Numbered from the stretch's first letter, positions 1 through 10,106 are shown. The stretch: 64,000 bases of DNA from Legionella lytica (GCF_023921225.1 NZ_CP071528.1:186001-250000), one strand, 5' to 3'. Numbers and translations: made by a program. The notes: a model not told the origin generated them from the letters alone.

Positions 1-2
1 AA

Positions 3-3000
3 AAACTAAGTGATGCATTACGTGATGGGGACCGCATTCATGCAGTGATTTACGGTAGTGCCGTGAATCAGGATGGAGCCAGTAACGGTTTGACTGCCCC
101 TAATTTGGCTGCTCAAGTGGATGTAATAACTACCGCATTAAATTTAGCTCATTTAAAACCAGAGCAAATCACTCATATTGAAGCCCATGGTACTGGTACT
201 GAATTAGGCGATCCAATTGAATGGGAGGGAATTCGTCGCAGTTACGCTCAAGAGCGTACTAATCCATTGTACGTTAGCTCAGTAAAAACACGTCTTGGTC
301 ATCTTGAAGCTGCTGCAGGTGTTGCAGGCTTCATTAAAACCGTATTGGCAATTAAATACGGGCAAATTCCTGCGCATTTAAATCTGCATCAGTTGAATCC
401 TAAATTGCATCTACATGATGCCATGTCTATTCCACTGCATTGCACACCCTGGAAGGAGGAGGAGCGTTATGCGGGGATTAGTGCCTTTGGTTTTAGCGGT
501 ACTAATGCGCATATCATTTTAGGCAATACCCCAACGGCGGAGCCTAAAAAAGAACAGATTAATCATCCCGAACATTTATGGGTTGTTAGCGCCAAAGAAC
601 CAAAAATTTTGCAGCAATATCTACAAAATTACCGTACTTATGGTGAACAGAATTCTGCAATTCATTTTCCTTCGTTCTGTCATCAATCGCTGACTCAAAG
701 AACACATTTTCCTTATCGGGCTTTTATTAGTGCAAAAGATCAATCAAGTTGGCTGTCAGCTTTACAGCAGGAGCAGTGGCATGAAGGGAGCATTGCAAAA
801 AGCAACCAGTTAGCCTGGTTATTTACGGGGCAGGGCTGTCTGCTGCCCAATGTAGCGACGTCTTTATATCAGACGATTCCTGAGTTTGCTGCGGTCTTGG
901 AGCAATGTTGTGTTATTGCGCAAAAGTGGCTTCCTTATGATTTACGCGCCATGTTATTAAATACCCCAGAGGACGTGGATATTAATAATACTTTATATGC
1001 TCAACCGACTTTATTTGTTTATGAATATAGCTTGGCACAATGGTACCTACATTTAGGGTTAAAACCCAACGTGTTGCTGGGGCATAGCCTGGGAGAATAT
1101 GTTGCTGCCTGCATTGCGGGGATATTAACTCTTCATGACGCCCTATATTTAGTGTGTAAACGTGCCGTGCTAATTTCTTCCTTACCTATTTCTGGAGGAA
1201 TGTTAGCGATTAATGCTTCAGCATCTGAAGTAGAGCAGTTTATTTCTCGTTTTGACGATTTGGTGATTTCTTTAAAAAATGGCCCAGCACAAACGGTAGT
1301 TTCAGGAACAGATGCTGCAATTTTAGCCTGTGAAAATTATTGTGAGGGGCATGGAATTCGATGTAAAAAAGTGGCAACCTCTCATGCGTTCCACTCTCCG
1401 CTCATGAAACCAATTGTTGATGAATTCGCCAAAATTGCTGCTGAAGTTAGTTATCACCCAGCCAAAATGGCCGTTGTTTCTAATGTGACTGGCGAATTAA
1501 TGTACGATGGACAAATTACTGCGGAATATTGGTGTGCACACATGCTACAAACCGTGGAGTTCTTGCAAGGAATTCATACTTTGGTGGCCCATGAAGTGGA
1601 GTTATGTCAAGAAATAGGGCCCAAACCTATTTTAGTAGCTCAAGCACAAATGGTGCATGATTTTGTCATTGTACCGTCAGTGAGTGAACCAGAAAATCCC
1701 TGGCCTGGAATTATGGAAACATTAGGAACCTTCTATTTAAGAGGGGTTGATATCAAATGGCAACAACTGAATAAGCATGCATCTTTTGTCCATGAAGAAT
1801 TACTTAAATACCCCTTTGGTGGTAAAGAATATTGGCTTCCAAAAAATGGAGCGTTTAGTTCCCCCAATAATGAGATGTGGAAGACGTATTTATATCGTGA
1901 ACAATGGTTAAAAGTAGATCCTCATTTGCCTTTGATTAGCCTAAAAGATGAGCATGTACTTTTGAGTGGTACTACATTAGTCGAGCCTAACTCCCTATTT
2001 TTGTGTAAGACGATGAGTTTCCTTCCTGCGAAAAAGGTAGTGGATCGTTCTCATGAGAATATCTTACAGCAAGCAAACTGGATTGTTTATTTTTGCCAGT
2101 CTGAGCCTGAACAGCTGATCTCTGAGACAACTTCGTTTACCCATTTTGTCCAATACCTAGTGCAGCACTACCCGGATAAGCCAGTTCTATTGCTCGCAGA
2201 GAATGATTCTTTGGTTGCTCCTTCTCTATTGGCGTTACTGAAATCAGTAAAACAAGAATACCCACTATGGCCTGTGCATTATTTAGAATTTAATTTAAAT
2301 GATACAGATAATAATCCAATGCAATTTATTGGCAGTAAGGACGCAAATTATTGGGCTTTACGCAAGGAGCAAGAACTATTTTATCGTCAGGATATTAGTC
2401 CTGTTGAAGCAGAACATATTGACGGTGAACGAATGATTAGCGCCGACTATTCATATCTTGTTACCGGGGCAGGTGGTGATGTGGGCCAAGCACTCATTGA
2501 ATCATTATCTGCGTTAGGAGCTCGGCATATTATTGCAATTGGACGCAAAGAGCAGGACCCAACCTGGAGTGAAAAACTAGTACAGCAACAAATTAAAGGC
2601 GTTAAAATTAAATATTACTCATGTAATATCGCAGATTACGAAGAGCTGTTGCAATTGCTAGAGAAAATTCCTGATGATTTTCCACCTTTAGGCATGATTG
2701 TTCATGCGGCGGGAGTTGCACATGACAAACCGTGGCAGGAAACTACAAAAGAGGATATTCAAGAGATACTAGGTGCCAAAGCGATTGGAGCCTGGAATTT
2801 GCATCAAGTATCCCTGAGCCATCCACTAAAAGCTTTTATTACCATTTCTTCGCTTAGTGCGGTATTAGGCAATCAAGGACAGGCAGCATATGCTACAGCC
2901 AATGCATTTTTGCACGCATTAAGTACGTATCGCCACCAAAAAAATCTACCCGCACAATCATTAATTTTAGGGCCAGTTAAAAACACCGGCTTATTTAAAC

Positions 3001-5972
3001 GTAATGAGTTGCAATTAACTTCTTATTTAGCTGAAAAGGGGATTACTCCATTGCTAAGATCAGAATTACAACTGATTTTTCAACAGCAGATTAATGAGCC
3101 TAATTTAATCGTGAATCATTTCTCAAGGGAGCCATCACTGATTGTTGCTCCCCTAACCGCATTAACTGATGAGACATCAGATGATTCTGTGAATGCTCGG
3201 GATCATAAATTGTGTACGGCAGAAAAAATCCTACAGATAGTGGAAGAAGTTCTAAAACTGTCTTCAGGAGAACTTTCAGTTACCGATAATTGGTTTGAGT
3301 TTGGCATGGACTCCATTATGGCAACTCAACTTATCTATAAAATTAATCATCGCTATCCTAATACTCGCATTTCAGCACCGGATGTGTTTAACCATGCTTC
3401 TGCACAAGAGTTGGCGCTAAAACTAAACGAGCAATCTAAAGATAGCGAGCAAGATAAAAGCGTAGTTCATACTGCTGTTTATAAAAGTAGAAGTACGTTT
3501 CCTTTGTCCTTACAACAGCAGGAAATTTGGAATTTCATCCAAAATTCCCCTCAAAGTTTGGCCTATCAGGTACCAATGGAACTTGCAATTACGGGTAAAT
3601 TATCAGTAGAAAAATTGCAGCAAGCTGTGACCTTTGTGTTGAAGCGTCATGATATTTTACGTTGCAGTTTTCATGAAATTGTACACCAGGTCAATCAGCA
3701 TGTGCATGATGATTGTGCGCTTACTCTAGAGTTATTTGATAATTATGACGAACAACAGGTTACTGACTTTTTTAATATGCCTTTTAATCTGAGTAAAGCC
3801 CCCTTACTCAGAACCTGTCTAATCCGAGATGGAAATGATCATTATCGCTGGCTGCTTGTTTTCCACCATTTAATTTGTGATGGGAATACGGCGACATCCT
3901 TTATAAAAGAAGTAATTGCTCATTATGAAAATGAGCAATTTGAGGATGAAGTAGTCAACTACAGCGATTATGTTAGTTGGCAATGGGATCAGGTTTTAAA
4001 TCGTTTTGATGAAGAAATTGAAACTTTTTGGTCACAGCAATTACAAGGGGTTTCGATAGACGTTCCTTTAGCGACTGAGACAAAGCTTCCCCAAGAAGCT
4101 GGAGTGATTCGTGCAAATATACCCCTTACCGACATGAATTCATCTTTAGCACTAATTGAACAGAATAAACTTTCATTGAGTAACTACATTTTAGCAAATC
4201 TGTTTACTATGTTGTTCGATAAGTTTAAACAGGATAAGCAGGGTATCATCGTATTTTTCTCGGGTAGAGAAAATGGCGATTTTGCTACAGTTTTTGGCGA
4301 TACGTCGAATGATGTTCTGCTAGTTGGTGCTCGTGATACCAATATCTTTAGTTTCGCGGAGCGATTACAACAACAAATATTTTCCTTACATGAAAAACAA
4401 TATTTTCATATCCCTGTATTCAAGGAACTAGGCCTGGCTACACCTATGATTTCATTTGACTTCCAAAGGAGTAGTGACTTAAACATTAATACACACTTAC
4501 AAATCAAAGCACTAAAAAGTGGCAATATACAAAATCATTTATGGGGCGATGAGCCACGTTTATTGTCGTTTAAAGTTTTATTAAAAGCACAAAGCCTAGA
4601 GCTAAGCTTGAAATATCGACGTGATAGGATAGATGAATCATTAGCTAATACTTTATTAGATGACTGGGTGAATACCTTAAAAACTCAGGAGCAAAATAAT
4701 ACTCATTTTGTTAAGGAGAAACCCTTGGCGTTGTATGATGCTTCAGTAATGCAAAGCAATTTATGGCCTTTATTTAAAGGACATCCTGATAGAACTCCAT
4801 ATTATGTTCCGGTATTCAAAGAGGTCGATGGCGTTTTGGAAATTGATCGCCTTAATCAAGCAATCAATAAGGTGGTTAGTGATACACCCGCACTACAAGT
4901 GTTTTTTATTGAGGAGAACGGGACGCTTAAATGGAACTTTAATCCTAAAGCAAATACAGAAGTGTGCGTGATCAACGAGAAAAATCTTTGTCAAACCATA
5001 GGCGGCCTGCTTGTTGACCCAATTGATATAACACAAGCACCTTTATTTAGGTGTTATTTAGTTCATTGTGAGGACCATGAGAAATCAATTTTATTAATTC
5101 GTTTTCATCATATAATTGCGGATGGTGTAGGTGCAGAATTATTTTTTAAGAAGCTGGAAGATGTATATCTTGCGAAAAACCATACCTCAGAGATCCATCT
5201 GCAGAAAAATAATTATCTGCATGATCATCATCAAGAAGCGATGCTGTATGAGAGTAATAAGGCAGAATATAATCGCTACTATAGTGAAATGAATCAGCAG
5301 TTGGAATCACTGCATTTCAATAAGTCACCCCAAACAGTAAATTATGTTGGCGGGGTAGTTTATAAACTATTACCTCAAGAAGATTCAGAAAGGGTACATG
5401 GGTTTTGCCGACGACATAATATTTCCCTGTATGCGTTTTATTTCCATGTCTTTTGTCTTGCTTTAGCTGAGATAAATAAGCACAATAAAATTTATATTAG
5501 CATGGTGAAATCTAATCGAGGTCGATTAAATGATCCAGAAATGATTGGATATTATGCGGATAGTATTCCTTTTCTTTTTGAAGTCAAAACAGACAGCGGA
5601 ACAACCCAAGCGCTGAAAAATACCCAGATGCAGGTACTCCAGTTGATTGAGCGTTTTCAATATCCTTTACGTGGAGAAGATGCTGAACATTCTAAATACC
5701 TGCAACCGCAATTTATTTTTAATCAATACAATCTGGAGCCCTCACGCGGTTTACTTTCTTGCGCCGATTATTTGATTGAGAATTTAATTAATCTCAGCGG
5801 AAATAAGGTAGGACTATGGAATTATAATCGTCCTGAACAGTTTAATTTATTGATTCGCAGTAGTCATGTAAATCACATGATGGGGTTGGTTTATGACCAG
5901 ACTTTATCAACTGAAGCCGAGGCTGAATTAGTACTAAAATATTTTAAAGAAAAGATCTTAAGTTTTCTTTAA
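3..5972 (+). CDS. PKS/NRPS hybrid megasynthase, 5' end outside window (KS-AT-KR-ACP-C-C)
   Basis: The frame is open from base 3 with no start, so the N-terminus, including the KS active-site Cys, lies outside the window. Counting the GTG at 45 as residue 1, the visible order is: KS C-terminal part (NQDGASNGLTAPN; HGTGTELGDP and the K-x-x-x-GH region supply the two KS histidines); acyltransferase (TGQG, GHSLGEY with Ser at about 348, HAFH at about 447-450, a pattern typical of malonyl-CoA specificity); ketoreductase (Rossmann TGAGGDVG at about 807, YATAN at about 949); acyl carrier protein (GMDS, phosphopantetheine Ser about 1090); then two condensation domains with HHLICDG (about 1274) and HHIIADG (about 1688). 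No adenylation or thioesterase domain follows, so the second C domain is C-terminal. That suits condensation with, or release by, another protein, or transfer to a free amine or alcohol. Domain calls are from motifs; the product is unknown. Confidence 0.93.
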   Translation, partial: KLSDALRDGDRIHAVIYGSAVNQDGASNGLTAPNLAAQVDVITTALNLAHLKPEQITHIEAHGTGTELGDPIEWEGIRRSYAQERTNPLYVSSVKTRLGHLEAAAGVAGFIKTVLAIKYGQIPAHLNLHQLNPKLHLHDAMSIPLHCTPWKEEERYAGISAFGFSGTNAHIILGNTPTAEPKKEQINHPEHLWVVSAKEPKILQQYLQNYRTYGEQNSAIHFPSFCHQSLTQRTHFPYRAFISAKDQSSWLSALQQEQWHEGSIAKSNQLAWLFTGQGCLLPNVATSLYQTIPEFAAVLEQCCVIAQKWLPYDLRAMLLNTPEDVDINNTLYAQPTLFVYEYSLAQWYLHLGLKPNVLLGHSLGEYVAACIAGILTLHDALYLVCKRAVLISSLPISGGMLAINASASEVEQFISRFDDLVISLKNGPAQTVVSGTDAAILACENYCEGHGIRCKKVATSHAFHSPLMKPIVDEFAKIAAEVSYHPAKMAVVSNVTGELMYDGQITAEYWCAHMLQTVEFLQGIHTLVAHEVELCQEIGPKPILVAQAQMVHDFVIVPSVSEPENPWPGIMETLGTFYLRGVDIKWQQLNKHASFVHEELLKYPFGGKEYWLPKNGAFSSPNNEMWKTYLYREQWLKVDPHLPLISLKDEHVLLSGTTLVEPNSLFLCKTMSFLPAKKVVDRSHENILQQANWIVYFCQSEPEQLISETTSFTHFVQYLVQHYPDKPVLLLAENDSLVAPSLLALLKSVKQEYPLWPVHYLEFNLNDTDNNPMQFIGSKDANYWALRKEQELFYRQDISPVEAEHIDGERMISADYSYLVTGAGGDVGQALIESLSALGARHIIAIGRKEQDPTWSEKLVQQQIKGVKIKYYSCNIADYEELLQLLEKIPDDFPPLGMIVHAAGVAHDKPWQETTKEDIQEILGAKAIGAWNLHQVSLSHPLKAFITISSLSAVLGNQGQAAYATANAFLHALSTYRHQKNLPAQSLILGPVKNTGLFKRNELQLTSYLAEKGITPLLRSELQLIFQQQINEPNLIVNHFSREPSLIVAPLTALTDETSDDSVNARDHKLCTAEKILQIVEEVLKLSSGELSVTDNWFEFGMDSIMATQLIYKINHRYPNTRISAPDVFNHASAQELALKLNEQSKDSEQDKSVVHTAVYKSRSTFPLSLQQQEIWNFIQNSPQSLAYQVPMELAITGKLSVEKLQQAVTFVLKRHDILRCSFHEIVHQVNQHVHDDCALTLELFDNYDEQQVTDFFNMPFNLSKAPLLRTCLIRDGNDHYRWLLVFHHLICDGNTATSFIKEVIAHYENEQFEDEVVNYSDYVSWQWDQVLNRFDEEIETFWSQQLQGVSIDVPLATETKLPQEAGVIRANIPLTDMNSSLALIEQNKLSLSNYILANLFTMLFDKFKQDKQGIIVFFSGRENGDFATVFGDTSNDVLLVGARDTNIFSFAERLQQQIFSLHEKQYFHIPVFKELGLATPMISFDFQRSSDLNINTHLQIKALKSGNIQNHLWGDEPRLLSFKVLLKAQSLELSLKYRRDRIDESLANTLLDDWVNTLKTQEQNNTHFVKEKPLALYDASVMQSNLWPLFKGHPDRTPYYVPVFKEVDGVLEIDRLNQAINKVVSDTPALQVFFIEENGTLKWNFNPKANTEVCVINEKNLCQTIGGLLVDPIDITQAPLFRCYLVHCEDHEKSILLIRFHHIIADGVGAELFFKKLEDVYLAKNHTSEIHLQKNNYLHDHHQEAMLYESNKAEYNRYYSEMNQQLESLHFNKSPQTVNYVGGVVYKLLPQEDSERVHGFCRRHNISLYAFYFHVFCLALAEINKHNKIYISMVKSNRGRLNDPEMIGYYADSIPFLFEVKTDSGTTQALKNTQMQVLQLIERFQYPLRGEDAEHSKYLQPQFIFNQYNLEPSRGLLSCADYLIENLINLSGNKVGLWNYNRPEQFNLLIRSSHVNHMMGLVYDQTLSTEAEAELVLKYFKEKILSFL

Positions 5973-6000
5973 GTGATGTTGTCAAATAAAAGATGGGCTC

Positions 6001-6030
6001 TTCTGGCATCGTCAAGTTATGATGCCAGAA
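6001..6030. terminator. Hairpin between convergent PKS/NRPS and ligD genes
   Basis: A perfect 10-bp stem (6001-6010 with 6021-6030) around a 10-nt loop lies 28 nt after the megasynthase stop and about 100 nt beyond the ligD stop. There is no clear T-run on either side, so it may be a weak or bidirectional terminator or only a structured 3' end. Confidence 0.45.
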
Positions 6031-6133
6031 AAGTCCAAAAGATTTCAGCACCCAGACTGGTCAATAGCTATTCGTTCATATAAAAAATAAATGTTTTCTT
6101 TCAATCAGTTACGTAGTTCTGTTAAATTACTAT

Positions 6134-8647
6134 TTAGAGCTCATTTAATCGTAAAGACTGTTTAATTTGCCAATATTCCTTCCACGGATCTTCTTTTAAT
6201 TGTTCAAGCCGTTTGGGCAACGTTTTAATAGTATAGCTATTTTCTTCAATGCGATTGCTTAACTCATCCCAGGCAAGAGGTGTTGAAACAGGGGCATGCG
6301 GCCTGGCCCGTGTTGAATAAGCTCCAATCGCGGTAGCTGTTCTTTGATTTCTTAAATAGTCTACAAATATTTTCCCAGTTCGTTTGGACTTAGTCATAGT
6401 GCTGATGTATTCACTAGGTTTAAGCTTTTCTAAAAATTTAACAAACGTATGAGTAAACTCTTTTATTATCTCCCAATCATATTCTGGAATAATGGGGATA
6501 ACGACATGAAGCCCTTTACCGCCCGTGCTTTTAACAAACGATTTTAACTGATATTGGGCTAGATGCTCCCTTACTTCAAGGGCAGCGCTGACCACTTGTT
6601 TCCAAGGAATCCCAGCTGCGGGATCTAAATCAATCACCAGAGTGTCGGGTTGTTCAATATGATCGATGCGACTACCCCAAGGGTGGATTTCTAAAACGCC
6701 CATTTGTACCAGACTCAATAGTCCTTCCCGATTATTAAGATAAATATAACGTTCATGTTCTTTATCATTGGGATCTTCAAATGGGAGTAATGTTTCTGGA
6801 GTAGACTCATTAAAATGGCGTTGATAAAAACATTTAGCGTAACTGGATGGGCATCGCACTAAAGTTAGAGGCCTATACGAAATGTAAGGTAAAATATACT
6901 CACTGATTGTTTCGTAATAGTTAAGTAAATCTTTTTTAGTGATTTCATCCTCTGGATAAAGAATCTTATCGGGATGTGTAATCACAAAAGGTGCTTCTGA
7001 GTGTTTTGAGTCCGCTTTCTGTTTTTTTATCTTTTCTATGGGCATTTCTAACTCACGTACCACCTCAGAAGCTTTTTTATCTAAACGTATCCCTTTAAAA
7101 CTTGGGTGACGAATGTGACCGTCTTTAGTCCATTCAGTAAATTCAACGTCACATACCAAATTAGGTTCAAGCCAATGAGCCGTCGTATAGCCTGGAGGAT
7201 TGTTATTAAACGGGTTTTTGGGGGATTTGTTTTTTTGTAAGAGTTTATTGATCTCATTTAGGGATTTTTCAGTAAAGCCCGTACCGACATTGCCTGTAAA
7301 ATCTAAGGTTCCGTGCTTATTGTAAGCACCTAAAAAAAGTGACCCAAAATGTGAGCGTTCTCCTTTGGGTAAAGTGTACCCTCCAATAACAAATTCTTGT
7401 CGTTTTAAGCATTTAATTTTTAACCAGTTTTTGCTGCGTTTAGAGAGATAGGGTGCTGTACTGAGTTTAGAAATTATTCCTTCCAAATTTTGAGCACAAG
7501 AATACTGATAAAGATCGTTACCTTTTTTTATAATGTGGTCACTGTAATGTAATCCGGGGATAGTAAACGATAAAATATTTTTTAGAATTGCTTTACGCTC
7601 TAATAAAGGCAGTGCTCTTAAGTCATACCCTTCAAAATAAAGAAGATCAAACACAAAATAGACAAATGATGCCCCATTATTACTTTTTAAAGAGTTTTGT
7701 AGTAGTTGAAAATCGGAACGACCGTCCTTATCTAGAACAACCACCTCCCCATCCAAAATGAGTTGTTTAAAGGGTAGACGACTGACAGCCTCCACAATGG
7801 AGGGAAAATCATTAGTCCAGGCATTATTATTTCTGGAGGTAAGATTGACCTCTGAACCATTTTTATAAGCAAGAATGCGATAACCATCAAATTTGATTTC
7901 ATGAATCCACTGTGCTCCAAGAGGGGGTTTATCAACTAATGTGGCGAGTTGAGGAGAAATAAATCCTGGATATTCACTGGGTACTAAACCCTTAGGTAAG
8001 GTCACAGGTGGTTTTGCCTGTTTCATGTTTTTCGGTTTTTGTGGGGATTTTACTTTTTGTTCTCCCGCACTATTCCAAATACGCTCATAATTGGCAGTAA
8101 TTTCATCCATGGTGTAATTGGAAACTACACTTCTATAAAGTGCTTTAGTAATGTCGTATTTTTCTTGGCTTTGTGCGAATTCGTCTTCGTGCTTTATTAA
8201 GAACCAATGTTTTTCATCTTTAAAACGAATTAAATCCCATCTTCCTTGAAGCTTTTCTGCATGAAGCAGAAATCGTAAATGACCTTTTTCATAAGCTTCA
8301 TAGGGTTTTTCATCTAATGGTTCCCATGTCCCTTTATCCCATAGCATGACGGTCCCACCTCCATACTGACCTTTGGGTATAATTCCTTCAAAGCTGCCAT
8401 ATTGAATGGGATGATCTTCAACGTGCATGGCTAGGCGTTTTACTTTGGGATCTAAAGAGGGACCTTTAGGAACGGCCCAACTTTTTAATACCCCATGCAG
8501 CTCTAGGCGAAAATCATAATGAAGATGACTGGCTGCATGTTTTTGAATAATAAAAAGGCGTGAAGGTTCTTTGCCTACGTTTCCTTTAGGCTCCGGTGTT
8601 TTTGAGAAATCTCTCTTTTTTTTATATTGACTAAGACCCATAATCAT
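6134..8647 (-). CDS. ligD: DNA ligase D (NHEJ ligase: 3'-phosphoesterase, ATP ligase, primase-polymerase)
   Basis: The 837-aa protein has the classic N-to-C order. The 3'-phosphoesterase domain spans about residues 28-150 (HYDFRLEL, HVEDHPIQYGSFEG). The ATP-dependent ligase domain spans about 220-530 with catalytic Lys252 in EIKFDGYR. The primase-polymerase domain spans about 550-820 (DLDPAAG metal-binding pair, STGGKGLH). It repairs double-strand breaks by end joining with Ku. The start at 8647 gives MIMGLSQYKKKRDFSKTPEP, and the internal ATG at 8641 is equally plausible. No intact Ku gene is in the window; a Ku N-terminal remnant lies at 12123-12293. Either a Ku is encoded elsewhere or the pathway here is degraded. 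Confidence 0.97.
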   Translation of the reverse strand: MIMGLSQYKKKRDFSKTPEPKGNVGKEPSRLFIIQKHAASHLHYDFRLELHGVLKSWAVPKGPSLDPKVKRLAMHVEDHPIQYGSFEGIIPKGQYGGGTVMLWDKGTWEPLDEKPYEAYEKGHLRFLLHAEKLQGRWDLIRFKDEKHWFLIKHEDEFAQSQEKYDITKALYRSVVSNYTMDEITANYERIWNSAGEQKVKSPQKPKNMKQAKPPVTLPKGLVPSEYPGFISPQLATLVDKPPLGAQWIHEIKFDGYRILAYKNGSEVNLTSRNNNAWTNDFPSIVEAVSRLPFKQLILDGEVVVLDKDGRSDFQLLQNSLKSNNGASFVYFVFDLLYFEGYDLRALPLLERKAILKNILSFTIPGLHYSDHIIKKGNDLYQYSCAQNLEGIISKLSTAPYLSKRSKNWLKIKCLKRQEFVIGGYTLPKGERSHFGSLFLGAYNKHGTLDFTGNVGTGFTEKSLNEINKLLQKNKSPKNPFNNNPPGYTTAHWLEPNLVCDVEFTEWTKDGHIRHPSFKGIRLDKKASEVVRELEMPIEKIKKQKADSKHSEAPFVITHPDKILYPEDEITKKDLLNYYETISEYILPYISYRPLTLVRCPSSYAKCFYQRHFNESTPETLLPFEDPNDKEHERYIYLNNREGLLSLVQMGVLEIHPWGSRIDHIEQPDTLVIDLDPAAGIPWKQVVSAALEVREHLAQYQLKSFVKSTGGKGLHVVIPIIPEYDWEIIKEFTHTFVKFLEKLKPSEYISTMTKSKRTGKIFVDYLRNQRTATAIGAYSTRARPHAPVSTPLAWDELSNRIEENSYTIKTLPKRLEQLKEDPWKEYWQIKQSLRLNEL

Positions 8648-9239
8648 TCCCTAGAGTAGTCCTTGATCGATAATCTCTTGTAAGTGAATAATGTAGAGAT
8701 TGGTCATGAATAAAGCGATGTCAGTTTACCTAGCCGTGATATATTTTATGTATTTACAATAAAACGTCAGCGCTTGGGTTGATTCAAACGTAGTAATTTT
8801 CGATATTGGCAATCACTTTAATTCTAGAAGCTTGTTTATTGAATGTCTAACTAAGTAGCATGTTAATTAGACTAATCTTCAATTTTTGTTAGTGATACAA
8901 GGTACTGGAGCCACAATAACTAATTAAAAAATAATCTTTTAGTGTGAAGAGTTACTGAAATGAAAGTAAATTAGGGTATTTTTAGTATTATCCTCAATTA
9001 GATTCTTGGTATAACGTGTTTAAAGTACGCATGACTTTGTCTTTGTGAAAGCTTTTAGCCTTAAAAATGTTGAGTAAAAGAAAGGTGGGCTGAACTTATC
9101 ATTCATAATAAAGATGGAAATTGCATCTAAAGATACCCACGGCCACTCTCACAGAACTGTTAATAGCTAAGGATAAATGTACTGAGGAACACTGGTAATA
9201 ACTTTACCAGAAGAGTGAGCGCTTATTTACAGAGACGGA
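8648..9239. other. Intergenic region with no recognisable gene
   Basis: About 590 bases upstream of ligD with stops in all frames and no protein remnant that I recognise. It should contain the ligD promoter near 8650-8760, but no strong consensus stands out. The sequence is AT-rich and featureless up to the repeat that starts at 9240. Confidence 0.5.
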
Positions 9240-9351
9240 GATTAATTCGTGTTCCGAGGAGACAAACCACATCCTTGTGGTATGCATCATCCTTGATGCG
9301 CTCGAATCATCCTTAAAGACATCCGCTGTCGTTCCTCGTACTGAACTAATC
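9240..9351. repeat. Structured palindromic repeat with tandem CATCC-loop hairpins
   Basis: Imperfect inverted ends of about 20 bp (GATTAATTC...CGAGGA and TTCCTCG...GAACTAATC) enclose successive small hairpins, each carrying CATCC at or near its apex. These are 9267-9280 (CCAC-ATCCTT-GTGG), 9284-9299 (GCATCA-TCCT-TGATGC), an unpaired CATCC copy near 9307-9312, and 9318-9330 (GACA-TCCGC-TGTC). The architecture is like a REP- or integron-type structured repeat. It has no coding potential and no second copy was seen in the window. Confidence 0.6.
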
Positions 9352-9490
9352 ATAGCGAACAATTAGAGTAAATTACAGTCAAAACCGCTGCTTATCATGT
9401 AAGAAATTTCTTATTTTGATTTCCCTGGGCCAAATGAAACTTAATGAACATCATTTGAGGTGAAGCAAGAGCCATTAATTCTGGTCAAAT

Positions 9491-9519
9491 TTGACACAAT
9501 TAGATTGCTCTCCTATAAT
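9491..9519 (+). promoter_or_regulatory. Perfect consensus sigma70 promoter
   Basis: TTGACA at 9491-9496 and TATAAT at 9514-9519 are both exact consensus hexamers with a 17-nt spacer. Transcription would start near 9524-9527. The nearest downstream ORF begins at 9803, beyond a terminator-like hairpin, so the promoter most likely drives a short RNA. Confidence 0.8.
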
Positions 9520-9523
9520 TAGA

Positions 9524-9596
9524 ATGTAACCATGTTCTTTTTTATAAAAGATATTGGTTGCTGGAAGGCCACTTAGGTGGCCTTCGTCATTTTAGG
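9524..9596 (+). ncRNA. Candidate small RNA of about 70 nt
   Basis: Transcription from the consensus promoter at 9491-9519 would give an RNA with two hairpins. The first has stem 9536-9541 with 9546-9551 and loop TTAT. The second, stronger one has stem 9564-9572 with 9577-9585 and loop TTAG, followed by GTCATTTT as a modest terminator tail. There is no ORF inside. It could instead be an attenuated leader of the secreted-protein gene at 9803, but that gene lies more than 200 nt beyond the hairpin. Function is unknown. Confidence 0.55.
9564..9594 (+). terminator. Rho-independent terminator candidate for the short RNA
   Basis: A perfect 9-bp GC-rich stem (GAAGGCCAC with GTGGCCTTC) and a 4-nt loop are followed by GTCATTTT. 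The T-tract is short and starts 4 nt after the stem. Confidence 0.6.
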
Positions 9597-9802
9597 ATAT
9601 CTTGGAACGCTTTCTTTTTACTTTATCCATTTGGCCTAAAAGAAATGCACTTCATTGAGGCTTTTCCTAAATAACAAGAACGGTCATTGATCTTCACCTT
9701 CATGTCGTTAGAATTAAAATTAGTAAAAGTGAAATTTCATACTATAGTTTGTACAGTTGACCGAGTAGTTTAAATGGATTTTATATTACAAGGGAGATTT
9801 TA

Positions 9803-10096
9803 ATGAAAAAAATTATTTTAAGTGTCCTCTTCATCTCATCTATTTCCTCTGTTTGTGCCGAAAATATTATTAATACTCAAACTAATACATGGAAAAGTGT
9901 CCCAATAACTGTTGATGAAGATAATAAAACATATACGACCCAAAAAGGGTATTTAATGCCTGAGGGCAATTATTACTATACGTTCTCTGGCTATCGTTGC
10001 CTTATGAATAAAACAGAAGGTGGTGGTGAAGAACCTTTAGTATTAAAGCCAGTAAATACCGGTGATAAAGAAATTTATTGCTATAAAGCGGATTAG
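9803..10096 (+). CDS. Small secreted hypothetical protein (97 aa)
   Basis: The ATG is preceded by a good ribosome-binding site (AGGGAG, 6 to 8 nt upstream). Residues 1-19 form a textbook Sec signal peptide (MKK, hydrophobic core, SSVCA cut before ENIIN), so the mature protein of about 78 aa should be periplasmic or secreted. It has two Cys (in YRCLMN and EIYCYK near the C-terminus) that could form a disulfide. I recognise no family. A hairpin terminator follows directly, so it is monocistronic. Confidence 0.8.
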   Translation: MKKIILSVLFISSISSVCAENIINTQTNTWKSVPITVDEDNKTYTTQKGYLMPEGNYYYTFSGYRCLMNKTEGGGEEPLVLKPVNTGDKEIYCYKAD

Positions 10097-10106
10097 TTCG
10101 TTCTGA

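Noticed and set aside
9240..9351. CRISPR array
   Set aside because: The CATCC units are not equally spaced direct repeats with spacers, and no cas gene is in the window.
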